Source: Polyangiaceae bacterium
GTDB lineage: Bacteria > Myxococcota_A > Polyangia > Polyangiales > Polyangiaceae
Length of the DNA: 57,952 nt
NCBI GenBank assembly: GCA_009780955.1
Contig: WQZB01000022.1
Span: 1 to 57,952 of the forward strand
Direction of reading: 5' to 3'
The notes under the pieces are model-generated. The model searched no databases, was not told the origin of the DNA, and saw only the letters and a program-made list of their open reading frames with translations. Positions 44,001 to 52,612 of the stretch are shown in pieces (the first letter of the stretch is position 1; each line of letters starts with the position of its first letter). The translations under genes and the position numbers were made by a program.

Positions 44001-46774
44001 GCATTGCCTTTGGAGTCGACGACGCCGAGCTCGACACGCAAGGGTTTGTTCGCATCGCCAAAGGAACTCGGTAGCTTGAGGCCGGCATGGCGCTCAAAGG
44101 GATCGACCACGGTGTGGTACTGGCCGGCAACATGCCGATTTGATGCATCATACACATCGGCCTCCACGGTGATCTCCGTGGGGCCTCCTCCTGCGAGCGC
44201 GCCGAGCGGCGAACTGATAGCCAATGTGCCGTCCTTTTCGAGCGTGCCGCCGCCGGTGACAGGTTGCAGCGCGTCACCGGACACGGGCCGTTCCCACGTC
44301 GGCTGGCCGAACACGAGCCCTGCTTCGGCGAGCGCACCGCCAGAAATGGGCGCGGGCTCTTTCGAGACAACCCACGCCACGTGGGCTCCTTCCATCGGCG
44401 CACCAAAAAGATAGCGACCGCGGACAAGAACTTCGACCTTCTTGTCGGCTGCTGCGTTGCCACGCGGCTCGACATCGACCTTAAACTTCGGAGCTACGAA
44501 CTCGGCAACGCGAATGTTGCTTTGGGCGATGACCGTGTGAGTCGTGTCGTCAAGCTCCAATTTTACGGCGTATCGCCCGGTATGCCACGTTTTATCGAAC
44601 GCGATCTCGCGGCTTGTCCACCCGCGCTCTCCGGTTTCGAAGGCGTCGTCAACAACGGCGTTGTCGGTTGGATCGACAATGCGAAGGCGAACCTTGGCAT
44701 GAGCAAGGGGGCTGATGCGAACGTCTTCGAGCTTGCGTGTGAACGCTTTGAGAAACATTTTCGAGCCTGGCCGATAGACCCCGCGATCGGTCACGAGCAT
44801 GCCGATGACGTCGCCCGCCGCGCTGCCCTCGCCCGAAGAAAGATCGGAAAAAAGCTCTGACGAACGAACGACTGGTTTCCCCGACACGGGCACCATGAGT
44901 TCGGCGTCGTTCGTCGATATGGCCACAACCGCGTTGGCTGCACTGGCTGCCATGACATTGTCGTCGCCACCTGCTGCAAGGGCAGCTGCGTTGGTTGCGG
45001 TTGGGACGGCAATCAACGCCAAGCCAGCGTCGTCGGTCGCTCCTTGCGAGCCCTCGCATGCCACCTTCGCGCCGGGAACAGGCTCGCCGCTCGCAAGACG
45101 GAAAACTTGCACGGCCGCTTTGCTGCCAGCACGATGAATGTGCGCGCCGAGCGCATTGGGACCCGCCGCGAAAAGCACCGCAACGGGCGGCTGGCTTGCC
45201 CTGCTGCCCTCGGGATATGTGAGCGGCCGCGCGTCCGTCAGAGGCTCGGTAACTTGAAGCTTGGCAACGTAAGCACGCCCAACTTCAAGTTGCGCGCTGA
45301 CGTCGATCAAGCTCTCCACGAGCTTGTCGCGCTTCATGGCTGGCAACAGCGGGATAGTAACGGGCGAAGCGTCAGGTACCCTCGACGCTTTTGCTTCGGT
45401 CACGGCGTGCGCAAAAGCCGCGGTATCGCCTTTGGGCAATGGCCATAAAAGGAGATCCGCTTTCACCACGTTTCGCGTTGTAACGGGGAATGCTTTGATC
45501 GCCGCGCCATCGAGAACAATGATCCCCTCGGACAGGGTTGCACTCGTGGGCAAGGGGCGCGTCTGAAACGTGAACGAGGCGGGTGCCGCCATGCCACCGA
45601 ACGCGTCGCGCATGGCATCGACGCGCACCGTGTACTTCGTCGACGGCAAAAAGTGGCCACCGATTACCAGCCCTTCGGAAGAAGACGCGCGTACGTAGCG
45701 ATTCTCCGGCGTTGGCGTGATGTGCACCCTACCCACCGTGGCATCGTCCTGGAGATCCAAGAGCCGGTTTGAATATTTCACTTGGATGTTCGCGGTAAAT
45801 GGCATTTTCAAAAATTTTGTGCCCTGCACCTCGCAATCGGCTTGCCGATCGGCTTCTCGGTAGAAGTAGCCTCCGCAATCAAGGCTCTCGATGGTTGGGG
45901 GTTTCGCGACTTCGTAGTTGTCCGTGAGCGTTTTTTTTTCGTCTTCGGGCTTTTGCGCGGCTGCGGCGATTTGAACTTTCGTGCCCGGAGCTTGGAGTAC
46001 TTTGGGAGTCACGACAACGACCATTCGCCGGTCAACCTTCACGCCATCGAAGGTATTCGTGCGCAGGTGCGCAACGCTCGTGGCAATTGGTGTGTTACCG
46101 CTGCCGGTGAGCGTGACGAGACGCGAGGCGAGCGCAAGGTCGATGGGCTGATCGTAGATAATTGTGATTTCTTGAGAACCGCCGATTTTTTCTGCGCGCG
46201 GAGAGATGAAAATGGCGCGAGCCTCACCAGGCTTCGGTAAATAGTGAATTGTTTTGCCCGCGATTTCGATGGTTGGTGTTGCCTTGAACGTTGCGTTGAG
46301 GCCTGCGAACATATGCCCCAACGGGCTTGTCATGGCTGGAAGCGTGACTGTGTATTCGACGTCGGGGTCGAATGGGTGCTCGGCATCAAACTCAACCCCC
46401 CAGCCAAATTGCCAAGTGGTCCGGCCCTTTACGGCGGGAGTGATTTGGAGATTCGGTGCTTTCTTCAAATCGTCATTAGAAAAGAGAGTCTCGGAAAAAC
46501 GTATGCTCAGCGTTGAGCCTTCGAACTCGAAATGGTTTTTGTCGTTGATTTGCGGGCTCGACACGGTGACGACATCGTTGCGACGTCGCACATCGGAGTC
46601 TTCAGAAGGAAGCGGCGCGCGATCGGACCAGTCGTCGTCCGGCGGAGGAAACAGCAGCGTTCCTTGCGAAGTTGCCTCGATGCCAACAGGAGGCGCCTCG
46701 GGGCTACGGCATCCGTAGCCAACCGTGATGATGGTGACAAGTCCTGCTAACGCGAAAGCCGCGCGTCGATTCAT
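41039..46774 (-). CDS. yfhM: bacterial alpha-2-macroglobulin lipoprotein (YfhM/MagD type)
   Basis: 1911 aa. Signal peptide MNRRAAFALAGLVTIITVGY ending with a Cys22 lipobox (GYGC, weak at -3). Many MG-type beta domains follow, then the thioester motif PHGCVEQTTSS with Cys1430, and a C-terminal complement-like alpha-alpha barrel (GGLGYWPGDSEPNVYGTAYA, AWSLTALADTLG). Thioester presence means it can trap proteases covalently in the periplasm. Start at 46774: the frame is open 64 codons upstream but those are not signal-like. Overlaps pbpC by four bases as an operon. Confidence 0.92.
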   Translation of the reverse strand: MNRRAAFALAGLVTIITVGYGCRSPEAPPVGIEATSQGTLLFPPPDDDWSDRAPLPSEDSDVRRRNDVVTVSSPQINDKNHFEFEGSTLSIRFSETLFSNDDLKKAPNLQITPAVKGRTTWQFGWGVEFDAEHPFDPDVEYTVTLPAMTSPLGHMFAGLNATFKATPTIEIAGKTIHYLPKPGEARAIFISPRAEKIGGSQEITIIYDQPIDLALASRLVTLTGSGNTPIATSVAHLRTNTFDGVKVDRRMVVVVTPKVLQAPGTKVQIAAAAQKPEDEKKTLTDNYEVAKPPTIESLDCGGYFYREADRQADCEVQGTKFLKMPFTANIQVKYSNRLLDLQDDATVGRVHITPTPENRYVRASSSEGLVIGGHFLPSTKYTVRVDAMRDAFGGMAAPASFTFQTRPLPTSATLSEGIIVLDGAAIKAFPVTTRNVVKADLLLWPLPKGDTAAFAHAVTEAKASRVPDASPVTIPLLPAMKRDKLVESLIDVSAQLEVGRAYVAKLQVTEPLTDARPLTYPEGSRASQPPVAVLFAAGPNALGAHIHRAGSKAAVQVFRLASGEPVPGAKVACEGSQGATDDAGLALIAVPTATNAAALAAGGDDNVMAASAANAVVAISTNDAELMVPVSGKPVVRSSELFSDLSSGEGSAAGDVIGMLVTDRGVYRPGSKMFLKAFTRKLEDVRISPLAHAKVRLRIVDPTDNAVVDDAFETGERGWTSREIAFDKTWHTGRYAVKLELDDTTHTVIAQSNIRVAEFVAPKFKVDVEPRGNAAADKKVEVLVRGRYLFGAPMEGAHVAWVVSKEPAPISGGALAEAGLVFGQPTWERPVSGDALQPVTGGGTLEKDGTLAISSPLGALAGGGPTEITVEADVYDASNRHVAGQYHTVVDPFERHAGLKLPSSFGDANKPLRVELGVVDSKGNAITGAKVKARIDRLTWTRTAGKAESGATIEQWKNVASTIGACEVVSAITPTSCELPVGKGGSYRITTSIDGRDGASSWYWAAGPWDETEPSGVPSAGKTVQLVLDRAKYKSGDVAKIFVPSPYSKATALLTVEQGGILRQESKRFEGRSVTFDIPLSAANAPWTHAVVTLLPIGETEADYRVGAVRIPVSAADEKLDVLVSSAKKQYEAKDDAEISIEVTKGGAPVKNADVTLAVVDEGVLRMTSFHAIDPSTELRKGRALDFFITDSRGFMITRRDKAHVAGGGGPMEPDTVDVRKNFVETAAWLPNLTTDESGRVSAKVKLPDNLTEFRMMAVVLDDLGRGGSAESSFTVTKSLMLEPVMPRFALRGDTFEAAAMVHNNTDAAVQAKVTVADQVSDVTLAPHDSQRVSAKMVADRTGTRSMRFLLESGGKAKDVVEIPLRIDEPGIKEHPMISGAFTENQEVRVAIPGDATFDDDAAMSIKVGSALYPELGKRIGYLLDYPHGCVEQTTSSTLPLLAARTILPWAAAAPMDDAEIRKRIEAGVARLATMETPMGGLGYWPGDSEPNVYGTAYAMTALVRAKEIGIEKPKLIDHITKYLVTQLESGGETPNVRVAIAAVLAQSKALPESSADSLYDALDKLDVFGLGSLALALSSLPKQEDRVKEVLDKLEASFKEDGTVVARKHGEHDWAYWGSEDRDRAQALIALNRLRKNSKLALVLASRLVKGIERWTTQSTAWSLTALADTLGTRSPKGGVNVTVRVDGKAQETFRSLGGDNKEVRVPLRELRGKVVTLTLKGNAKIASAFAIDAQYKRPLNAAGTRLARRGPVGLSIHRVFSNEQGDAIDLANVKAGDIVRVALRIELPKITEYRLGYLAVIDRLPAGFEPIDPNLSTTASLSSGKSHPFSLALRGSMTPPSHIDLRDDKVQIYFNHVFFGPYSSDRAQYATYLVRATTPGTFTLPPASGELMYEPGSDGYSDAAIVHIQ

Positions 46775-46870
46775 ATGGGCTCTCCAAATCCTGTCGAACT
46801 TTTTGCCAAGTGACACTAGGCAAAAACGCCGTAGGATCGGAACCGATTCCACGCACAAATCAACGAGAAG

Positions 46871-46995
46871 ACCGCTTTCAAGTTGACGCGAGGTCGAGGC
46901 GGCAGCGAGGACCGGACCGAAACAGCCTCTCTGGCTTTGAGGACCGGACCGGACCGGAGCCGCCAACGAAGAGATCGCGGCAAATCGAAAGCGGG
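46871..46995. repeat. MITE-like hairpin element, copy 4
   Basis: About 125 bp, diverged: the interior has an extra GGACC repeat (GGACCGGACCGGACCGGAGC) and the right end reads GCGGCAAATCGAAAGCGG. Between the start of yfhM and the end of rpsI; its right end is followed directly by the rpsI stop codon. Confidence 0.8.
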
Positions 46996-47394
46996 CTAGC
47001 GCTTGCTGTATTGGAAGCGCTTGCGAGCGCCCGGCTGGCCGTACTTCTTGCGCTCTTTTTTGCGCGCGTCGCGTGTGAGAAAACCTGCACGTTTAATGAC
47101 CGCACGACGCTCAGGATCCATCGCGATCAAAGCGCGCGAGATGCCATGGCGCATGGCTTCGGCCTGAGCCGAGTGACCGCCACCCTTGACCGTTGCCCAC
47201 ACGTCGAATTGGTCAGTTGCTTCGAGAAGCTCGAGCGACTGCTTCATGACCATGATTGAAGTTTCACGCTCAAAGTACTGGTCTGCAGGCTTGCTATTCA
47301 CAGTGACCTGACCGGTGCCGGGGGAAACCCAGACACGGGCAATGGCCGTTTTGCGCTTGCCGGTCGCGTACGTGCGGTTGGTCGCGGTGGTCAT
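46996..47394 (-). CDS. rpsI: 30S ribosomal protein S9
   Basis: 132 aa. Begins near [18 protein letters not shown], with [19 protein letters not shown] and the invariant end [18 protein letters not shown]. Second gene of the rplM-rpsI operon; 72 bases from rplM. The TAG stop abuts a repeat element. Confidence 0.97.
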   Translation of the reverse strand: MTTATNRTYATGKRKTAIARVWVSPGTGQVTVNSKPADQYFERETSIMVMKQSLELLEATDQFDVWATVKGGGHSAQAEAMRHGISRALIAMDPERRAVIKRAGFLTRDARKKERKKYGQPGARKRFQYSKR

Positions 47395-47466
47395 CTTTTG
47401 GTTCTGCCTTCTCGGTTCTTGTCTCGTTAGACTCGCTGTCTCGTCGTTCGTCGCGTTGAACCCTTC

Positions 47467-47961
47467 TTACTTGATCTCGAGCAGCTTGGGCTTTTGTGCT
47501 GCGTGCGGATGATCGGGGGTCGCGTAGACTTTAAGCTTGGTGAACATGGCGCGGCCGAGAACATTTTTCGGGAGCATGCCTTTGACAGCTTTTTCTACCG
47601 GGAACTCGGGCTTGCGCGCCATGAGGCGGCGATAGCTTTCCTGCTTGAGGCCGCCCGGAATGCCCGAATGACGCGAGTAGAACTTCTGATCGAGCTTGTT
47701 GCCCGTGAGTTTGACCTTGTCGGCGTTTACGACAATGACGAAGTCGCCGACGTCGACGTGCGGAGAAAACGTTGGCTTGTGCTTGCCGCGAATGACATGC
47801 GCGACGGCGCTGGCCACACGACCGAGCGACTGGCCCGTGGCATCGACAACCCACCACGAACGGCTGGCAGCGGCCTCTTCCTTCGTGATCACAAAGCCTT
47901 TGTTCGGATTACGACGCACTTTGAAGGTGGGCTTTTCGACGGCGGCCTCGGGCGTTGCCAT
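47467..47961 (-). CDS. rplM: 50S ribosomal protein L13
   Basis: 164 aa. L13 core from residue 33: [60 protein letters not shown] and [20 protein letters not shown]. The first 30 residues ([20 protein letters not shown]) are an extension on the usual 142-aa protein. Assembles early in the large subunit and binds 23S rRNA. First gene of the operon with rpsI. Confidence 0.97.
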   Translation of the reverse strand: MATPEAAVEKPTFKVRRNPNKGFVITKEEAAASRSWWVVDATGQSLGRVASAVAHVIRGKHKPTFSPHVDVGDFVIVVNADKVKLTGNKLDQKFYSRHSGIPGGLKQESYRRLMARKPEFPVEKAVKGMLPKNVLGRAMFTKLKVYATPDHPHAAQKPKLLEIK

Positions 47962-48047
47962 GACGTTTCCTCGATGATTTCAGAAAATATGCCGCACACA
48001 GGCGGCAAGGGGGCAGCAGCGTACGAAGGTCGCCGCAATTCGTCAAG

Positions 48048-48063
48048 ACCGCTTTCGATTTGA
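48048..48063. repeat. end fragment of MITE-like element
   Basis: ACCGCTTTCGATTTGA, a right end read on the plus strand, without interior or partner. It is the last trace of either repeat family that I see going rightwards in this window. Confidence 0.55.
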
Positions 48064-48261
48064 AAGCTGCCATCCAACGCGGATGTGACACGAAAGGGGC
48101 AGGTACTACAACCATGGCCGAAGCTGAGCGTCAGCGCGGCGAGGAAGCCCCGTGTTCCGGACTCTCGGTCACGACATACGCGAGATCGTCGCGGACGTGA
48201 ACCCACGACCGTGAGTGTTAGGGTCTCACGCGAAGATCATGCGATCTCTTCGTTGACGAAG

Positions 48262-50919
48262 ATGCCAGCCTCAAGGAATGCCATGAGACCGATCGCCAAC
48301 ATTCTTCCCAAACGACTTGGGGTCGCTCGAGATGCCGGTCGAAACGCCGGCAAAATGCAAAACCTGTCGGAGCAGCTTCTCGGCGTCGTCCGTGAGGATT
48401 CATCGGCAGTCATGGAGGCTCTGAACACCCGCCCCACGGGCCTGACCTCAACCGAGGTCGAGGAGCGGCTGGAGAAATACGGACCCAACGCGGTCGCCAA
48501 GGGCGAAGGCCACACTCGGCTCAAGCTCTTTCTCAGGGCTTTGTTCAACCCTCTGGTCATCCTTCTTTCGATCCTGGCCACCATCTCGTTCGCGACCGGG
48601 GACGTGGAGGCAGGGACCGTGATGACGACGATGGTGCTTCTCGGCGTCGTCCTGCGATTCGTTCAAGAGGCGCGCGCGGACTCCGCGGCCAAGAAGCTCC
48701 AGGCGATGATCAAGGTGACCGCAACGACCGTCCGGGACGGAGTTGCGATCGAGGTGCCGCTCGCGGAGCTCGTCCCCGGGGACGTGATCCAGCTCGCCTC
48801 GGGGGACATGATCCCCGCCGACGTGCGCCTGGTGGCGGCAAAGGATCTCTTCATCGTCCAGGCGAGCCTCACCGGTGAAGCGATGCCGGTCGAGAAGTTC
48901 GCGATCCCAGATACATCGGGCAAGGCCTCCGCGCTGGAGGCGAGCAACCTCTGTTTCCTCGGGACCAGCGTTGAGAGCGGCAGCGCGACGGCCGTCGTCG
49001 TCTCCACCGGCGAGCGCACCTACTTGGGCTCGATCGCCCGATCCATCGTCGGCCAGCAGGTCCAGACTGCCTTTGACAAGGGAGTCGGCAAATTCACCTG
49101 GCTGATGATCCGCTTCATCGTCGTCATGGTGCCGCTCGTCTTCCTCATCAACGGACTCACGAAGGGCAATTGGAGTGAGGCCTTCTTCTTCGCGGTCGCA
49201 GTCGCGGTGGGCCTGACGCCTGAGATGCTCCCGATGATCGTCACCGTCTGCCTCACCAAGGGCGCGATGCTCATGGCGAGCAAGAAGGTCATCGTCAAGC
49301 GGCTCCACTCCATCCAGAACATCGGCGCGATGGATGTACTATGCACCGACAAGACCGGGACCCTCACTGCAGATCAGGTCGTCCTCGAGAGACATTGCGA
49401 CGTCCAACTCGAAGAAGACGACGAAGTGCTGGCCATGGCATATCTCAACAGCCACTTCCAGACTGGGCTCAAGAACGTCCTCGACCGGGCGATCCTCGCG
49501 CATCCGGAGATCCACGAGCAATTCCGGGTTCCCGAGCTCTCCAAGGTGGACGAGATCCCGTTCGACTTTAGCCGCCGGCTCATGTCCGTGGTCGTGAAGC
49601 AACTCGATGGAAGCCATCGCCTCATCTGCAAAGGCGCGCCAGAGGCGATCTTCAGCCGCTGTACGAGCTTCGAGTTGGATGACGAGCGGCTTCCGATGGA
49701 GCCGATGTTGATGGAGGATCTTCGGATCGAGTATGATCGCCTGAGCGTCGACGGGTTCCGCGTCCTGGCCATTGGCTATCGGGATTTCACGCCGAAGGAG
49801 ACCTACTCCAAGGAAGACGAGGCGGATCTCGTGCTCCGCGGATACGTCGCGTTCTTCGATCCCCCCAAGGACAGCACGCGGCCCGCGATCAAGGCGTTGC
49901 ACGAGCACGGCGTGGCGGTCAAGGTGCTCACCGGCGACAACGAAGCGGTGACGCGCAAGATCGCTCGCGACGTGGGCATTCCCGTCGACAAGGTTCTGCT
50001 CGGCAGTCAGGTGGAAACGATGTCGGACGCGGAGCTGGCCGAGGTGGCGGAGGAGACGCCCCTGTTTGCCCGCCTGGCGCCGAACCACAAGCAGCGGGTC
50101 GTCGCTGCGTTGCAGAGCAAAGGCCACGTCGTCGGATTCCTGGGCGACGGGATCAACGATGGGCCCGCGCTTCGAGCCGCTGACGTAGGAATCTCGGTCG
50201 ACACAGCCGCCGACATCGCAAAAGAGTCGGCAGATCTCATCCTGCTCGAGAAGAGCCTGATGGTTCTAGAGGAGGGACTGCTCGAGGGCCGAAAGGTCTT
50301 TGCGAACATCCTCAAGTACATCCGCATGGGTGCGAGTTCGAACTTCGGCAACATGTTCAGCGTGCTCGGGGCGAGTGCGTTCCTGCCCTTCTTGCCGATG
50401 GCGCCGCTGCAGATCCTAACCAACAACCTGCTCTACGACGTATCGCAGATCCCAATCCCTTCCGACGACGTCGACCCAGAGCAGATCGCCCGTCCCAGGC
50501 CGTGGTCGATGAAGGAGATCACGAAGTTCATCCTCTTCATCGGACCGTGCAGTTCGATCTTCGACTACACCACGTACCTGATGATGTGGTTCATCTTCAA
50601 AGCGAATGCGATCGGGCACGCCGCGCTCTTCCAGACCGGCTGGTTCGTAGAGTCGCTGCTCACTCAGACACTGATCATCCACATCATTCGGACCAATAAG
50701 GTGCCCTTCATCCAGAGCCGGGCGAGCTGGCCGCTGATGCTCACGAGTTTGGCGATCATGGCAATCGGCATCTGGCTGCCATTCTCTCCGTTCGCCAAGG
50801 CCTTGGGGTTCGCGATACTGCCCGGCCTGTTCTGGCCGCTCCTGCTCGCGACGCTCTTCCTCTATTGCCTGCTCACTCAGTGGGTGAAGGTGACGCTTCT
50901 CAGGAAGGCGTGGATTTGA
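48262..50919 (+). CDS. mgtA: magnesium-translocating P-type ATPase (P3B, MgtA-like)
   Basis: 885 aa from the ATG at 48262 (48283 is also possible). Domains in order: N-terminal cation-ATPase segment, membrane helices 1-2, actuator with ASLTGEAMPVEK, helices 3-4 with AVAVGLTPEMLPMIV, phosphorylation site LCTDKTGTLT, nucleotide domain with KGAPEAIF, hinge GDGINDGPALRAADVG, then six C-terminal helices. This matches MgtA/MgtB of Gram-negative bacteria. It imports Mg2+ at low supply. No MgtC or leader structure recognised upstream. It opens the accessory right-hand region, where the surrounding repeats stop, and may be acquired. Confidence 0.92.
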   Translation: MPASRNAMRPIANILPKRLGVARDAGRNAGKMQNLSEQLLGVVREDSSAVMEALNTRPTGLTSTEVEERLEKYGPNAVAKGEGHTRLKLFLRALFNPLVILLSILATISFATGDVEAGTVMTTMVLLGVVLRFVQEARADSAAKKLQAMIKVTATTVRDGVAIEVPLAELVPGDVIQLASGDMIPADVRLVAAKDLFIVQASLTGEAMPVEKFAIPDTSGKASALEASNLCFLGTSVESGSATAVVVSTGERTYLGSIARSIVGQQVQTAFDKGVGKFTWLMIRFIVVMVPLVFLINGLTKGNWSEAFFFAVAVAVGLTPEMLPMIVTVCLTKGAMLMASKKVIVKRLHSIQNIGAMDVLCTDKTGTLTADQVVLERHCDVQLEEDDEVLAMAYLNSHFQTGLKNVLDRAILAHPEIHEQFRVPELSKVDEIPFDFSRRLMSVVVKQLDGSHRLICKGAPEAIFSRCTSFELDDERLPMEPMLMEDLRIEYDRLSVDGFRVLAIGYRDFTPKETYSKEDEADLVLRGYVAFFDPPKDSTRPAIKALHEHGVAVKVLTGDNEAVTRKIARDVGIPVDKVLLGSQVETMSDAELAEVAEETPLFARLAPNHKQRVVAALQSKGHVVGFLGDGINDGPALRAADVGISVDTAADIAKESADLILLEKSLMVLEEGLLEGRKVFANILKYIRMGASSNFGNMFSVLGASAFLPFLPMAPLQILTNNLLYDVSQIPIPSDDVDPEQIARPRPWSMKEITKFILFIGPCSSIFDYTTYLMMWFIFKANAIGHAALFQTGWFVESLLTQTLIIHIIRTNKVPFIQSRASWPLMLTSLAIMAIGIWLPFSPFAKALGFAILPGLFWPLLLATLFLYCLLTQWVKVTLLRKAWI

Positions 50920-50931
50920 CACCCATTCAAA

Positions 50932-50956
50932 GGTACGAGGGGTATTCTGATGCGAT
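50932..50956 (+). repeat. 25-bp direct repeat, left copy
   Basis: Perfect match to 54880-54904 (begins GGTACGAGGGG, ends TTCTGATGCGAT). It is preceded by CACCCATTCAAA (50920-50931), which occurs again at 54432-54443. So this site joins two sequences that lie 436 bp apart further right. Confidence 0.75.
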
Positions 50957-50989
50957 GCGGCCTCCGTTCGAGCTCGCCTTCTTCAGCAC

Positions 50990-51675
50990 GCGCGAACGAA
51001 CCAAGAAGACTTCAACTTTGTCCTCACGCGGTATGCGATGGAGCGGTTCCTGTACCGGCTGGCGATGTCGCGGCACGAGCCTGCCTTCGTGCTCAAAGGA
51101 GCCATTCTCTTCACGATCTGGTCTGGCCATCCTCATCGCGCGACGAAAGACATCGACCTTCTCGGTCGAGGAGCACCAGATCTGCGCCGACTCGAGCAGA
51201 TTGCACGCGAAGTGTGCATCGTCGATGTCAACGACGATGGCGTCACGTTTGATCCGAATACCGTCGAGACTACCCGCATCAAAGAGGACGCTGACTACGA
51301 AGGTGTTCGCGTCACGTTCGCAGCAACGATTGGAACCGCGGTTGTCCCCCTTCAAGTCGACATTGGGTTTGGCGACGCGGTGACGCCTGGCCTTCAGGTC
51401 GTCGACTTTCCAACGCTGCTGCCCGCGCCGGCTCCACGGCTGCGGATCTATCCAAGAGAGACGGTGATAGCAGAGAAGCTCGAAGCGATGGTCCATTGCG
51501 GCATGGCGAACAGCCGCATGAAGGACTTCTTCGATATCTGGTTCCTTGCCTGCGGCTTCGAGTTTGACGGCCCGCTTCTCGCGTCCGCTATCCACGCTAC
51601 GTTCGAGCGCAGGCAAACGAGGATGCCAGAGCGCGATCCCGTCGCTCTCACACAAGAGTTCAAGGGAGTGATCGA
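50990..51675 (+). pseudogene. AbiEii/AbiGii-type nucleotidyltransferase toxin, truncated both ends
   Basis: From about 50990 the frame reads ARTNQEDFNFVLTRYAMERFLYRL, the usual N-terminal region of AbiEii proteins, but the start codon is lost; the first ATG is 51038. Then FVLKGAILFTIWSGHPHRATKDIDLL with the catalytic Asp pair, EKLEAMVHCGMANSRMKDFFDIWFL, and ATFERRQTRMPERDPVALTQEF. Near 51675 the AbiEii sequence stops and runs, in frame, into part of a different protein. No AbiEi antitoxin gene is beside it. AbiE toxins transfer nucleotides to tRNA in phage-defence systems; this one is unlikely to be functional as a system. Confidence 0.7.
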
Positions 51676-52095
51676 AACCGCAGTCGCGGGGCCGTCGTAC
51701 TCCCACGTGATGCTGATCGACGGCAATGATGAGCGCGGGATCGACGTCGGCATCATGACCCGTGCGGGCAGAGCAAGGGCTACGGCAGTCAGGCGAGCAG
51801 CAATAAGAAGCGGCAGAGGCAAGCGGCGCGCGTGAAGGAAATCTACGAGGGCCTCGTGGCGAGCCGACAAACACGTGTTGTCGTCGTAGGAGACTTCAAC
51901 GATACGCCCGACAGCGATGCACTAGCCCCGTTGATTCAGCAGACGGATCTGCGTGACATCAGCGAACACAAGAACTTCGACGACGGCGCAGCAGGAACTC
52001 GCCCAGGCACCTACGCTAACGGTGCGAAGAGCAACAAGATCGACGACGTGCTGCTCTCCCCTGATCTCTTCGCTGCTGCTCAGGCTGGTGGCATC
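51676..52095 (+). pseudogene. endonuclease/exonuclease/phosphatase protein fragments, internally deleted
   Basis: Two pieces. First SHVMLIDGNDERGIDVGIMTR (about 51703-51762), then, in another frame, SKGYGSQASSNKKRQRQAAR followed by VKEIYEGLVASRQTRVVVVG and DFNDTPDSDALAPLIQQT, and GAKSNKIDDVLLSPDLF (to about 52077). These are consecutive motifs of large EEP-family nucleases, but the stretch between them (about 50-80 residues, including the NHLK motif) is deleted and the C-terminal catalytic His part is lost. The upstream half is fused in frame to the AbiEii remnant. Confidence 0.7.
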
Positions 52096-52116
52096 TGCGA
52101 ACTTCCCCAGGACTCC

Positions 52117-52140
52117 AACTGTTCCGACGTCGGAACAGTT
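52117..52140. repeat. perfect 24-bp palindrome
   Basis: Half-site AACTGTTCCGAC. It lies at the broken end of the EEP remnant and 19 bases from the end of the convergent gene. Could be an operator, a terminator stem or a recombination site. Confidence 0.7.
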
Positions 52141-52158
52141 GGCCAAGACCACGATAAT

Positions 52159-52533
52159 TCATAGCTTTGCAGGCGGGATCGTGCGAGTGCACGCCCGAGA
52201 ATTCGGTCGAACATCGCCGTCTGCGAGAAGCGCGAGACGGAGTACATCCACGTCATCGCCGAACACGTCGAGCGCACCGGTAGCGAAAGAAAGCTCGCCG
52301 TCTTCTCCGTTCGAGATGGCGAGCGCAACGAGATAACCCAGCGGTTCGACTCCGGACGCGTGGTCGTAAGGTCTCCAAACCGGAGCCTCATCGCGCTCTT
52401 GAGCCTCGATGCGACGGTTACGCGCCTCCTGCTCCTCCCACTCGCGTTGGCGCCGCTCGCTCCGTTCGCGATCGGATTCGCTCGTTGGTGCTGTGGACGT
52501 GCCTGTTCTTTTCGATGCTAATATCTTCGACAT
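52159..52533 (-). CDS. hypothetical protein with charged helix
   Basis: 124 aa from the ATG at 52533; the frame stays open upstream to 52740 but that part overlaps the divergent lipoprotein gene. Residues 20-50 are highly charged and helical (SDRERSERRQREWEEQEARN). Then VWRPYDHASGVEPLGYLVAL, GELSFATGALDVFGDDVDVL and LLADGDVR, which read as a folded domain. No family recognised. It is divergent from the lipoprotein gene at 52613. Confidence 0.5.
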   Translation of the reverse strand: MSKILASKRTGTSTAPTSESDRERSERRQREWEEQEARNRRIEAQERDEAPVWRPYDHASGVEPLGYLVALAISNGEDGELSFATGALDVFGDDVDVLRLALLADGDVRPNSRACTRTIPPAKL

Positions 52534-52612
52534 CGCTGTGCCGAACCACCCAATGGCATCGTCGCCTGCTTCGATGCAATCGCCGGAGGTGCATTGTGAA
52601 AAGATACTTTCG

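Noticed and set aside
47962..48261. Possible magnesium-sensing leader (M-box or MgtL type) upstream of mgtA
   Set aside because: No conserved M-box core or proline-rich leader peptide could be read; the region holds only a repeat fragment and non-coding open frame.
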